Part shown: one piece after another, positions 20,736 to 29,458 of the stretch
Layout: each line of letters begins with the position of its first letter
How positions within the stretch are numbered: the stretch's first letter is position 1
Assembly: GCA_003194525.1 (NCBI GenBank)
Contig: NBIV01000144.1
Span: 124,001 to 188,000, forward strand
Source of the DNA: Gracilariopsis chorda
Taxonomy: Eukaryota; Rhodophyta; Florideophyceae; Gracilariales; Gracilariaceae
Direction of reading: 5' to 3'
DNA: 64,000 nt
Program-made: the position numbers and the translations under genes
The notes under the pieces: generated by a model
Database searches by the model: none
Told to the model about the DNA's origin: nothing
The model's input: only the letters and a program-made list of their open reading frames with translations

Positions 20736-22397
20736 CTATGATTCTCCGCTCTTCTTCTTCTTCTTCTTCTTTTTCTTCTCGGAGCTCTCTTGCTCATCTG
20801 CGACGTCAGATGTTCGCTTCCGTTTCTTCTCTTTCTTTTCGCTGGATTTGCTTCCCTTGTCCTTCTTCTTCTTCTTCTTTGCCGACTTCTCTTCTTCGGC
20901 TTCTTCAGGGTGTTCATCGGCGACATCACCGTTCACGCTACTTCGTCTATGCTTCTTCTTCTTCTTCTTGTCTGATTTCCTTCGGTCTTCCACATGACCG
21001 GCGGCTTCTTCCACGTCAGCCTCTTCGTCTGCGCCGGACATTTTGACGTCATTGACATGTTCCCCAGGTGTTTCATCATCAACCATCACAGCATCTCCAA
21101 TTCCACTCCTGACCTTTCCAGCCACGTCCCCTGGTCGATACGCGTTCTGCTTCTTCGCAGACGCCAGTTTGGACACAGCGAACTCAGTCTTACCCTCCAG
21201 TTGAAACAATCTCGCTTCAATGGCCCGGCGACCTTGCTCCCCGATGGTAGAATCATCACCCGCTTCCCCAAGCGCATCGACGCGTATAGCCAAAGCACAC
21301 TTTGCTGCTAACGATCTGGAAATCTTTCCCTTATGTTTCGGGGCGGCCTGCCCAACGACCGATGCATGATAAATGAGACCATATTTAGGTGTGGCATGCT
21401 TTGTCTTGAGTGCTCTAAATAACGCCTTCTCAGCACCAAGAATCTGTACGGTTGAAGCCGGATACTTGGCCAAACTTAACAGTGAACCAGCATGGGCAAT
21501 AAGTCGTGCACCGACCAGCTCGCCAACCATGGCGGTTAGATTTGGTGCAATTGCAGTCATTCGATTCTTGAGATATTCGTAGAGCGTTGATCGGTACTGA
21601 GTGAGTGAAATGACTTGATCGCACAACGCTCGGATATTGACAACGTCTTCATCAGTGATCTCAGTGCCCATAGAGATGTGAGCAGCTTGCTTCAACTCGT
21701 CGTCCACCTCCTCCGAAACAACGTCTGTGAAATCACATTCGGCAGCGGCAGTCCTGACTCCCATTTTCTGAACAGCCTTTGCATAGGCGGCGTTCTCAGT
21801 GACGATCTTGCCCATTTCTGGAAAGTGCCATCCGTACCATTCGCGGAGACGCATTGCATATATATTGATCTCCTTGTCAAGTTCATCGAGCAGACTGATG
21901 GCCTGAACAATCATGGTATCGACTTTATCCGGAGAAAACTTGAGCTTGTAGCGACTGAGCGAGTGGGCGAGACCCAACACCATAGCACTTCGAGTCTTCT
22001 CCGCGGCGGCAGCCTCCTCATCTTGCAGCAGGGAGTCCAGATTGGATCTGATACCGCGCATCAAATCGACGACACCCTGTGAGAAAAGACATTGTAATCC
22101 GGTTTTGTCCTTTATGGCGGCGCCGAGTTTGGCGTCACCGACGGCGATTTGCTCGCCTTCAGACACAGTCTTTCTGAGGAATTTTCTGAGGTCCTTTGTA
22201 GACTTTCCTTCGACGATGGCGGTGGCGGCGTCAAAGGCGGCGGTGGTGTCGGAGAAACGATTGAAGGCTTTGAGCTTGACTAGTCTTTTTATTGTGGACT
22301 CTGACTCGAGGTCGGTTTGAGTGGCGTCGCGCACGACAGCATCGTCAAGCAACTTGAAGAGGGCGTGACCTGCTGGCGTCTCGAACAAGACCAACAT
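20736..22397 (-). CDS. NOP58: Box C/D snoRNP core protein NOP58
   Basis: This intronless 553-aa protein begins at the ATG at 22395-22397, giving MLVLFETPAGHALFKLL, the canonical NOP58 start; the frame stays open 145 codons further upstream but that part is leader. The NOP5 N-terminal domain is followed by a coiled coil and the NOP domain with MRGIRSNLDSLL, GLAHSLSRYKLKFSPDKVDTM, LREWYGWHFPEMGKI, then MVGELVGARLIAHAGSLLSL and ILGAEKALFRALKTKH, which bind fibrillarin, 15.5K and the guide RNA. The C-terminal 130 residues are alternating Lys and Asp/Glu tracts ending in a 10-Lys run, usual for eukaryotic NOP58, and produce CTT repeats at 20750-20960. It would act in nucleolar 2'-O-methylation and rRNA processing. 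A copia element begins 418 bp upstream of the ATG. Confidence 0.97.
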   Translation of the reverse strand: MLVLFETPAGHALFKLLDDAVVRDATQTDLESESTIKRLVKLKAFNRFSDTTAAFDAATAIVEGKSTKDLRKFLRKTVSEGEQIAVGDAKLGAAIKDKTGLQCLFSQGVVDLMRGIRSNLDSLLQDEEAAAAEKTRSAMVLGLAHSLSRYKLKFSPDKVDTMIVQAISLLDELDKEINIYAMRLREWYGWHFPEMGKIVTENAAYAKAVQKMGVRTAAAECDFTDVVSEEVDDELKQAAHISMGTEITDEDVVNIRALCDQVISLTQYRSTLYEYLKNRMTAIAPNLTAMVGELVGARLIAHAGSLLSLAKYPASTVQILGAEKALFRALKTKHATPKYGLIYHASVVGQAAPKHKGKISRSLAAKCALAIRVDALGEAGDDSTIGEQGRRAIEARLFQLEGKTEFAVSKLASAKKQNAYRPGDVAGKVRSGIGDAVMVDDETPGEHVNDVKMSGADEEADVEEAAGHVEDRRKSDKKKKKKHRRSSVNGDVADEHPEEAEEEKSAKKKKKKDKGSKSSEKKEKKRKRTSDVADEQESSEKKKKKKKKKSGES

Positions 22398-22815
22398 CGG
22401 GGTGGTGCGGCACGGGTGCGCCCGGATCTCAGCGACAGGGGGGATGTGGATATGACGGGAAGCGAGATTACGCGGCGAGATGAGGGCCACGTTGTGCTGA
22501 AGTGGGCAGGGAGCCTCGGGGGGAAAGGGCGCGTTCGTGGGGAACCAAGTCTGCGGCGCATGGATCAACGACGGCGGATCACGACCGCCGGTCGCTGACT
22601 GTGGCGGCGTAGCGGCACGTGCCACAGCGCACGGGTGGCGGCCGTCGCGCACTGTACCGCCGCAAAACATTGCAAAGTTTTTAACACGGCAAGCTGCAGC
22701 GCGTCCAGGTAACCGCAAGGCTACCCGGATGCAATGAGGGTTCCCACGGCTACCGTTTTGCTGGCTGTGTTCTGGGTGGCGTTGTGGTGGTTGATACACA
22801 TGTACCAGCTGCGAC
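22398..22815 (-). promoter_or_regulatory. NOP58 upstream region
   Basis: GC-rich sequence between the NOP58 start and the copia insertion. It is expected to carry the 5' UTR and promoter, but no defined element is recognised. The 145-codon open extension of the NOP58 frame here lacks similarity to NOP58 proteins. Confidence 0.45.
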
Positions 22816-22933
22816 TGTGGTGACGCGCACACACGTCCACCACTGCCACGTAGCTAGGGAGCGCTCTATATAAAGCACCCAGGAACACTCGTCACCGGCG
22901 TCGCTGTTCCTGGGGTATCGGTTCGTCGTCACA
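22816..22933 (+). repeat. Copia-1 5' LTR (118 bp, shortened)
   Basis: It begins TGTGGTGACGCGCAC and ends GTCACA, with a TATATAAA box at about 22867. It equals the 3' LTR except for a missing 76-bp internal block that in the 3' LTR is flanked by the direct repeat TGGTGACGCGCA. Confidence 0.92.
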
Positions 22934-22947
22934 GGTTATGGGCCCAG
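22934..22947 (+). promoter_or_regulatory. Copia-1 primer-binding site (initiator tRNA half-molecule type)
   Basis: GGTTATGGGCCCAG directly follows the LTR. It is complementary to the anticodon stem-loop of eukaryotic initiator tRNA-Met (CTGGGCCCATAACC), not to a tRNA 3' end, the arrangement known from Drosophila copia. The ATG inside the site opens the element's first frame. Confidence 0.85.
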
Positions 22948-23168
22948 AGACGTCTGAAATCTCTTCAAGACTTTCAAGATTCTTAAGACGACAGGACAGA
23001 TCGGAAGACGACTACTATATACAAAGCCTTCTTCAAAACTGTTACACTCTTCAACAAGAAAAATCCTCCCTCAGCCTCTCAGTCGCTGAAACATCTTCTA
23101 CACAACATCTCTCCATCATGGAATCTCTTTCTCACGGCAGAGCATCAACTCTGTCTCGAACACTTTGA
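22938..23168 (+). pseudogene. Copia-1 gag remnant
   Basis: This 76-codon frame starts at the ATG inside the primer-binding site with MGPETSEI and ends at 23168 where the pol remnant takes over in another frame. It is only the first part of a gag-like region joined to RT sequence by the internal deletion. No zinc knuckle is present. Confidence 0.55.
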
Positions 23169-24522
23169 CATCAAAGGAGCGTATCTCCATGAAAAGTACG
23201 ATGCCAATCACACAGTGTACATTCGACAGCCACCGCGCTTTGACGGCAGCCTCAAACACCCACATGCAGTTGGAAGACTCATTGGCAACCTCTATGGCAC
23301 GCCACCTGCTGCATTCCTATACACCAAAGGTCTCTATGCTCACCTCACTGCCCATGGTTACCAAGCTCTCAAATCCGATCCAAATGTTTTTCTCAAACCA
23401 ACACGTCACGGCCTGACTATCGTCGGAATCACCACCGACGACTTTCTTGCAGCAGCATCCAACCGCCGCTCACTTGATGAACTGCACACTGCTCTGCAGG
23501 CGAAATACACCGTGAAACGGCTTGGTAAGCCCACAAAGTACATTGGTTGGAACTTTGAATACACTGCTTCAGGTTTTCGCGTACACCAGAACCACCTCAT
23601 CCACGAAATAGCGGAGAAACTTCGACTGCGCCATGGCAATCCGGTCAGCACACCATATACAGACGGCCTCAATCCACAGATACCGCTCCAATCCCAGCCC
23701 ATCTCCAACGTAATCCACAAACTTTACCGCGAAACCCTTGGAACCATCCGCTACATCGCCGATTCAACCCGCCCCGACATTGCCTTTCTGACCAGCGCCC
23801 TTGCTCGTTCTCAACGGAATCCAACACATCATGATTGGCTAATGCTCAAGCGACTAGTCCGCTACCTCTACTGCACTCGCGATGCCGGCCTGCACTTTCG
23901 TTCTGGTCACACGCAATCGCTGGAATGCTATGTTGACGCGGATTATGCCAACAACACCACAAACCGCCGCTCTGTCACCGGCATCCTGATCCTCTTGAAC
24001 GGCACACCAATCTCATGGCGTAGTTCCCTACAAGGGACGGTCAGTCTGTCAACGTGTGAGGCCGAATTTATCGCCGCGTCTCAAGCCGTACAAGAAGTTG
24101 TATGGACACGCAACTTTTTAACCGAACTCCGTCAACACTGTGAGGCCGCTACTCCGCTCAAGATCGATAATCAAGCTGCTGTATTGATTTCAAACTCCAC
24201 AGCGCCCACAAAGCGGCGAAAGTACATCGATATTCGCTATCACGTCGTCTTGGATGCAGTACGGCGCAAAGATGTCTGCGTTCATCACATACCGTCAAGC
24301 ACGATGCTTGCTGACCCGCTCACGAAACCACTGAAACCTCAGCGCTTTCGAGATCTCACAGCTTATGTTCGAGCCCAACCTCCATCGCACGCGGTGGGGG
24401 GGCCTGTGGTGACGCGCAAAGACGGTACGACTCCACTCTCACCGCGTGCTGTTACGCAGCCAGTGGCTGCCAGCCACCCTCATGGTGACGCGCACACACG
24501 TCCACCACTGCCACGTAGCTAG
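23161..24522 (+). pseudogene. Copia-1 pol remnant: RT C-terminal part and RNase H
   Basis: Starting at HFDIKGAYLH (23163 onward) the frame carries the second half of the copia reverse transcriptase: YIRQPPRFDG, then TTDDFLAAA where YVDD is usual, and KYIGWNFEY. RNase H follows with YVDADYANNTTNRRSVTG, LSTCEAEFIAASQAVQE and KYIDIRYHVV, ending LADPLTKPL. The frame is uninterrupted for about 440 codons and runs into the 3' LTR. Because everything upstream of the RT palm is deleted, no functional polyprotein can be made, although the remaining frame shows little decay. Confidence 0.88.
24393..24402 (+). promoter_or_regulatory. Copia-1 polypurine tract
   Basis: GGTGGGGGGG lies two bases before the 3' LTR start and would prime plus-strand synthesis. 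Confidence 0.7.
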
Positions 24523-24598
24523 GGAGCGCTCTATATAAAGCACCCAGGAACACTCGTCACCGGCGTCGCTGTTCCTGGGGTATCGGTTCGTCGTCACA
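24405..24598 (+). repeat. Copia-1 3' LTR (194 bp, full length)
   Basis: It starts TGTGGTGACGCGCAAAG and ends GTCACA just before the GCGAC duplication. It contains TGGTGACGCGCA twice (24407 and 24483), and its second part is identical to the shorter 5' LTR. Confidence 0.85.
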
Positions 24599-24664
24599 GC
24601 GACTATCATCAGTTGACACCGGACTTGTGGCCTAGTCGTTTTGACTATGACACTGTGATACTGT

Positions 24665-24940
24665 TGTGGATTGGGTGACGTTCGAGAAGCTCACGGGGAG
24701 GTGAGGAACACGTACCACTTGATACCAAGTTACCCAACATGTACGTACACATACGTACAACGATAGTCTCTCTAGTAACCAATTGGTCGCGTAGTATCCC
24801 TACTTAAACCGCCCCAAATCATTCCGAGCACCCAGAAGCTCCGGGCAGACTTGTGCCGTATTTGTTGTTGTTATACAGAGTTTCCTCCCACTGGACCAAC
24901 GACAATGAACATCAGTCAGGTCTTGGACGCGTACAAAATA
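24665..24940 (+). repeat. Copia-3 5' LTR
   Basis: It starts TGTGGATTGGG, the same as 40711, and shares with the 3' LTR the blocks around GATAGTCTCTCT, GGTCGCGTAGTATCCC and GCAGACTTGTGCCG to ATCAGTCAG. It lacks about 250 bp present in the 3' copy. The last bases read AATA where the 3' copy has AACA. Confidence 0.85.
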
Positions 24941-24955
24941 GTCATCGGCCTAGAG
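24941..24955 (+). promoter_or_regulatory. Copia-3 degenerate primer-binding site
   Basis: GTCATCGGCCTAGAG directly follows the 5' LTR and aligns with GTTATGGGCCCAGAG of Copia-1, differing at a few positions. It is therefore a decayed initiator-tRNA half-molecule site. Confidence 0.6.
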
Positions 24956-24969
24956 AACAACTTCAGTAC

Positions 24970-25600
24970 TAACAACATAATAACGCCACCCAAGCTTAGA
25001 AATTGAACATAAAAATTGAAACGGCGCAAACACGTATTAGAATATGCAAAGAATCTAGAAGCTCGTGCAAGCTACGGCAACATTCTGGCTAAAGGCAAGG
25101 CTGCAACGCTTTCGGTTACTTTATATTATTTTTTAGAATTTGGAAATAAAAAACTTGTGAAGAAAGCGGTACGCAAAAAAAGTTCAAAATAAGCTTCCAG
25201 AAGGAAGATAATGTCGGCAAACTTGAAATATTCAGGATGATTGTATATATTGTTGTAAACGATTCTACAACAAATGATCCGCGCGGAACGGCAAGGATAT
25301 ACAAGAAAGCGCATTCCTTCGAAGACTAAAGTACAGAGTCGATGGCAGACTATTTGAACCATTTTACGAACCCTGCCATATCCTATCTTGACCTCGAAAA
25401 ACCTGATCAAGACTCAAGCGAGTGCCGAGATCTAGCCAAAAGATGTCTCTCAAACGTCGAATTGACCTCTCCGACTTTCTTAAACATGATAAACAATGCC
25501 TTGAACGTCTGCAAGACCATGAAAGAGAATTTAAAGCTGTATTTTTCGTCACTCTACCTCGCTTCGAAAGAATCGTAGGATTTGTCAAATAGTCTGGGTG
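24970..25600 (+). pseudogene. Copia-3 gag remnant
   Basis: Around 25025-25150 the translation (VLEYAKNLEARASYGNILA, then ATLSVTLYYFLEFGNKKL) aligns with Copia-2 gag (VLDYAEGGDNRAKGVANTL, LTLYSCMNYGYQQLL). Beyond this it breaks into frames with many stops, including a 78-codon stretch at 25342-25578 without clear similarity. Confidence 0.6.
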
Positions 25601-25739
25601 GTCCAATGACGCCTGTTTTCACTTAGCGGTGGGTTCCGTCAAGCAAACTGCACCTATATCTAGGCCACCACATGGGGAGGGGCATATGAGATACAGCTCA
25701 GATGTACTGTAAACCCCCCCGGGTCGACTGCTACTGTTG

Positions 25740-26200
25740 GTATATTGGCCTTAACCACAGTGCGTCAAAAAGTACATAAACTTCTAAAAGTGGAAACAGC
25801 CTCCGGCCGTGGGCGGCGCTGCGCGCCGCGTTCTTTTTGTAGCTTTGTGTATTTCGTAGCGTTCGGAGGCTCTCCGAGCACTTTGCTCGCTTGCGCTCGC
25901 AATAGCGCTCGTAGAACCACCGGGCGCCGCGGCGCCTAGAGTAATGGTTTGTGTTTAGGTACGTAAATTGACTGCAGTGCCAGCCAATGATGAGGAAGCG
26001 CGACACGTTGCTTTGTGTAACTGGGTGGCACTGCAGTCATTATGGGAGTGCAAGCCAGTAAGCAGGAAGCTTTGCTGCTGCTGCTGCTAAATTTTTTAAA
26101 TGGTAGGGAGGCGTTGCGCCAAATGGGCGATTTGCATGGGCAAACGGGGGCGTGCAAGACGACTTTGTGGCGCAACGCCTCCATTCAATCAAGAACACCC
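25740..26200. other. GC-rich insert with two perfect hairpins inside Copia-3
   Basis: Between the gag remnant and the integrase fragment lies sequence unlike any copia coding region. It contains TGACTGCAGTGCCA at 25969-25982 with its complement at 26026-26039. A second pair is GGAGGCGTTGCGCCA at 26107-26121 with its complement at 26168-26182. Compact palindromes such as GGCGCCGCGGCGCC lie near 25923. These could be one or two MITE-like insertions. No target duplication was defined. Confidence 0.6.
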
Positions 26201-26389
26201 CCCTCATAGAGGAACAAATACTTATAATGGAGAGATGGTGCACGTCCAGCACCTCCTTCCGGGCTGGGGCACACACCAGTGTGGTCCTTCGTAGTCCACG
26301 TGTGTACCTTCTTCCGCTGTCGGCCACCTCGCCAGTTTGCCATTCGTGAAGTGTTACCTTGACACCCAGATACCAACTGAGCTATCCAT

Positions 26390-26494
26390 GCTGAACGGTC
26401 GCTTTCCCACACAGGTACAGGCTACTCGGAAGCCGTGATCTAACAAGACAGATAAGCGAAGACTATAATATACGTCCTCGAGAGTGAATGGTTG
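26390..26494 (+). pseudogene. Copia-3 integrase fragment, left of the gypsy insertion
   Basis: From 26411 the frame reads TGTGYSEAVI, stop, QDR, stop, AKTIIYVLESEW, matching the Copia-2 integrase segment TGTGYSETAIVRNRLKNIII. Joined across the gypsy target duplication it continues directly as WLPRHGRPDALSADDE on the right side, so the gypsy element inserted into the integrase core. Confidence 0.85.
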
Positions 26495-27102
26495 TGTGGA
26501 ATAGCGGACGTGCGGGTAAGGTGGGGAATGCGAGTAACCGAGCGGATGACGGACCGGGAATCGGACAGGTTGTACACGTGCGTGCTTGTGCACATGATCA
26601 GAACGCGTACCGAGATTTTCCGTGCGGTACACTAATTTTTAGTATTTCTAGCTAGGGTAGTATTAGTGACCCATGTGCGGCCGACGGGCCTGCACCTCGG
26701 GGCCCATTACAGTGCCCTCGAGGTGAGCCACTAGGGCCTGGGCTACTATATAGGTACCACTACGGTCACTACCCCTTTTCGAGTAAAGCCAGACGTTCCT
26801 TGACCAAGTCTACGAGCACCTACTTCTAGTTCGCGATACAGACGGCGCACTAGGTAGCGCAGCTAGTCCGACCGGTCACCACTAGTGGTACACGACCGCC
26901 AACACCCAACGCGTGCACACTGACCACGCCTGGCGCAGTTGTCCGTCCGTTTCCACCGCCCTCGCCCGACGTCTCCTGACCGACCGCTTCGGATCCTTGA
27001 GCCCATCCTCCGTCCGGGCTTCCTAGGAAACTACACCCACCAACCGCTGAAGCCTCGGCCGACCGGTTGGCACCTTTCATTTAAGCACTACGCTTCCCCA
27101 CA
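26495..27102 (+). repeat. Gypsy-1 5' LTR (608 bp)
   Basis: It starts TGTGGAATAG and ends TTCCCCACA, so the ends are the inverted TGTG/CACA. A CTATATAGG box lies near 26744. The preceding GGTTG is the target duplication. Confidence 0.97.
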
Positions 27103-27103
27103 T

Positions 27104-27116
27104 TGGTCTCCCGACC
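27104..27116 (+). promoter_or_regulatory. Gypsy-1 candidate primer-binding site
   Basis: TGGTCTCCCGACC begins one base after the 5' LTR, and the TGG start is what a tRNA ending in CCA would require. The tRNA species cannot be named from this window. Confidence 0.55.
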
Positions 27117-27138
27117 TAGAAAACCAATACGGGCCGAA

Positions 27139-29331
27139 ATGGAATCCAGGCTACCGAAGCCTCCCAGTCAGAAGGGCTCTGAGGGCCACAAACCAGCCAA
27201 GCCCGCTACGGAGTCTCAAGCCGCATCGGCGGCGGCTTCAGACACCGCTTCGGTTACAAACCGAAGCACCCGGAGTGCGTCAGCACTCCTACAACCCGCC
27301 ACGGAAAACCCCGAGGCCTTGCTGCGCGCCAGCCGAGGCGCGTCAGCTCCCTCGGTACCGCACGGACAGCCGGCACCTCAGGCACCAGCCCAACCACCAG
27401 GCACGGGCGTTCCTTCGCGATCAAGACCGATCGGAAATGATGGATCCGATGACTTGTGGGACCGTATACGGACACACATTTCTGTATTCGTCCGCACGGA
27501 ACTCGAGATTCGAGTACCCGTGGCGGTCGAAGAATATCTGGCCGATCGGATACCTCAGATTATGGAGCAGCAGGAGTCTGATATCGTCCGCACGGTTACT
27601 AGGGAGGTCGTGACACGCTTGAAGCCAAGCGTCAACCTCGTGGGCGTTCCATCTGGTCGGGCACAACCGCCGCTTCCCGGGGATCCACAAGATCCCCAGG
27701 CACTCCCAAAGTACGTTTCAAACCGTACGGGCTTCGCAACAGACCCACAGACCGGTACAGGAATACCGGACGGGAGCGATCGAGATGCTCCCCGAATGGT
27801 ATACCTGCCGGCCATCCCCAGTCAACCAGGACCGGGTGCAGATCCCGACGACAGTAGCTCCGAGGATGGGAGCTCAGTTCGCGACAAGCGCGACCGTCGG
27901 GGGAAGTCTCCCAACTCGGGCCACAAGAAACGCGGCGGGAAGAAAAGGTCCCGCCGTGGGAAACGTAGAGACCGTTCGGACTCAGACACAGACCGCTCGG
28001 ACTTTACAGAGTCAGAAGAAGAGTTCAACCAGTCGTACTCAGAGGCGAGTGATGACTCGCGTGATTTGCGGTACCTTTCGGGCAAGAGGTCGCTCAAGCG
28101 ACTCAGGCCGTTGAATGACCTGTTCAAAAAGGCGGTAGACTACAGGTCCTACCGCCTATTGAAAAAGTCCGCTCGGTACGACTCTAAAGTGGCCAAATAT
28201 ATTGGCCGCTACCACAAGAAGCTGGATATTCAGCTTAAAGGTAACCCGTTCTCCGGATCGGACCCTATCGCCGTACTGGGCTTCTTACAGCGGTTCAAGA
28301 CCGCATGTGACCACAACGGGATCACAGAGGGCGCAGCTCTCTGGTGCTTCCAGTTCTATCTGACCGGATCGGCCCACTCGCTGGTACACTCCCGCATCAC
28401 GGGGGAGACGAACGCTGTGGACGTCCGAAGCCGGGAAACCTTACGGACATACTCCGAAGTGGTCAACTTCCTGTTGACCACATATGCGACCGACGAGGTT
28501 ATCGCAGACGCATACGCGGATGTGACAAATTACCGCCAGTCGTCGGGCATGTCCGAAACGGAATTCGCTCAGAAGCTCTGGGACAAAGCCCTCCGTTGCG
28601 GAAACGTGTTCTCGGACAGACGTTTGAAGTCCGTCTTTGTGGAGAACTTGCTGCCCGCTATACGGTCCAAGGTCAGAAATCATCTGACAAGTCACCCGCA
28701 CATCGGCCTGAATGCCCTCGCCCGATATGCGGAATCGTATGGCGACACGCACCGTGCCGCCAGACGGCAGGCGACCCGCACGGATTCTCTGCCAACTCAT
28801 CGGAAGGGCACACGCTCGAAGGTGATGAGTTTGGACACCGACTCGGACGAATACGAGTCCGCACTTGGTGATGGACAAGTGTTCGCCGTTGGGAATGGCA
28901 ACACCTTACCATCCCCTCCGACGACACCCACCACCACCACGTCGCACTCGTCCCGAGCGGTCCAGTTCACCGCCCCTCCACGGGGAGCGGCCCCCACATC
29001 CGCACGATTAATGGACAAGCCGTGCCGGATCTGTCTGTCCCGGGTTCCGGACTGTTGCCGGATGCTACCGCCGGGCGTTCGTGCGGCTTTACTGGCCGCA
29101 CGGGAAGTGAACTTCAACCGCCGTAAGGAGGAGGGGTTCTATAATTTCCCTCGAAACTCGCACGGCACTGCACCCAACAACGGACCCGGACGGAGATACC
29201 AAGGGCCCCGCCAGGGCTTTCCGCAAGCCCAAACGGACCCCCCTCACCGCTCGGAACAGACAAACCCACCGGTCCACCTGGTGGACGCCGATTCACCACC
29301 CGCTCTGGAAAACTACCCGGAGGGTGCATAG
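27139..29331 (+). CDS. gag: Gypsy-1 Gag
   Basis: The first ATG after the primer-binding site gives 730 aa; the frame is open from the LTR end. Residues 1-230 are Ser/Pro/Ala-rich. A basic R/K-rich stretch (KKRGGKKRSRRGKRRDRSDSD) is followed by an acidic serine tract. The segment about 340-560 (FSGSDPIAVLGFLQRFKTAC, YLTGSAHSLV, VVNFLLTTYAT, FAQKLWDKALRCGN) looks like the helical retrotransposon Gag capsid. A C-terminal cysteine cluster (CRICLSRVPDCCRM) replaces a standard CCHC knuckle. The stop overlaps the pol frame by 221 nt. Confidence 0.85.
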   Translation: MESRLPKPPSQKGSEGHKPAKPATESQAASAAASDTASVTNRSTRSASALLQPATENPEALLRASRGASAPSVPHGQPAPQAPAQPPGTGVPSRSRPIGNDGSDDLWDRIRTHISVFVRTELEIRVPVAVEEYLADRIPQIMEQQESDIVRTVTREVVTRLKPSVNLVGVPSGRAQPPLPGDPQDPQALPKYVSNRTGFATDPQTGTGIPDGSDRDAPRMVYLPAIPSQPGPGADPDDSSSEDGSSVRDKRDRRGKSPNSGHKKRGGKKRSRRGKRRDRSDSDTDRSDFTESEEEFNQSYSEASDDSRDLRYLSGKRSLKRLRPLNDLFKKAVDYRSYRLLKKSARYDSKVAKYIGRYHKKLDIQLKGNPFSGSDPIAVLGFLQRFKTACDHNGITEGAALWCFQFYLTGSAHSLVHSRITGETNAVDVRSRETLRTYSEVVNFLLTTYATDEVIADAYADVTNYRQSSGMSETEFAQKLWDKALRCGNVFSDRRLKSVFVENLLPAIRSKVRNHLTSHPHIGLNALARYAESYGDTHRAARRQATRTDSLPTHRKGTRSKVMSLDTDSDEYESALGDGQVFAVGNGNTLPSPPTTPTTTTSHSSRAVQFTAPPRGAAPTSARLMDKPCRICLSRVPDCCRMLPPGVRAALLAAREVNFNRRKEEGFYNFPRNSHGTAPNNGPGRRYQGPRQGFPQAQTDPPHRSEQTNPPVHLVDADSPPALENYPEGA

Positions 29332-29458
29332 AGGCGAGCCACCCCCGAGGCAACAAAGCCTCACCACGGAAACCGCGCGGTCTTATGAAGAACCCGATTC
29401 GGAACCGCACGATCCCACGGAAGCAACCCATACGGACGAAGATCTCAACCCTGGGAAC

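Larger units (their letters stand above)
22816..24598 (+). mobile_element. Copia-1: internally deleted Ty1/copia retrotransposon
   Basis: LTRs at 22816-22933 and 24405-24598 bound the element, and a 5-bp target duplication GCGAC lies at 22811-22815 and 24599-24603. A primer-binding site follows the 5' LTR at once and a G-rich polypurine tract precedes the 3' LTR. Only 1.5 kb lies inside: a short gag start (22938-23168) and the 3' half of pol (RT palm end plus RNase H). Protease, integrase and the start of RT are missing, so it is non-autonomous. It sits in the upstream region of NOP58. Confidence 0.93.

Noticed and set aside
20736-22832. Longer NOP58 start adding 145 residues
   Set aside because: The family starts at MLVLFET; the upstream extension has no similarity and runs into the Copia-1 LTR.
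26371-26387. tRNA D-arm-like sequence on the minus strand (GGATAGCTCAGTTGGTA)
   Set aside because: The 5' part looks like a tRNA, but no matching D-stem 3' strand, T-arm (GTTCRA) or closing acceptor strand follows. At best it is a tRNA-derived fragment or chance.
27103-27138. Gag start at the LTR boundary
   Set aside because: The codon there is TTG within the primer-binding site; the first ATG is at 27139.
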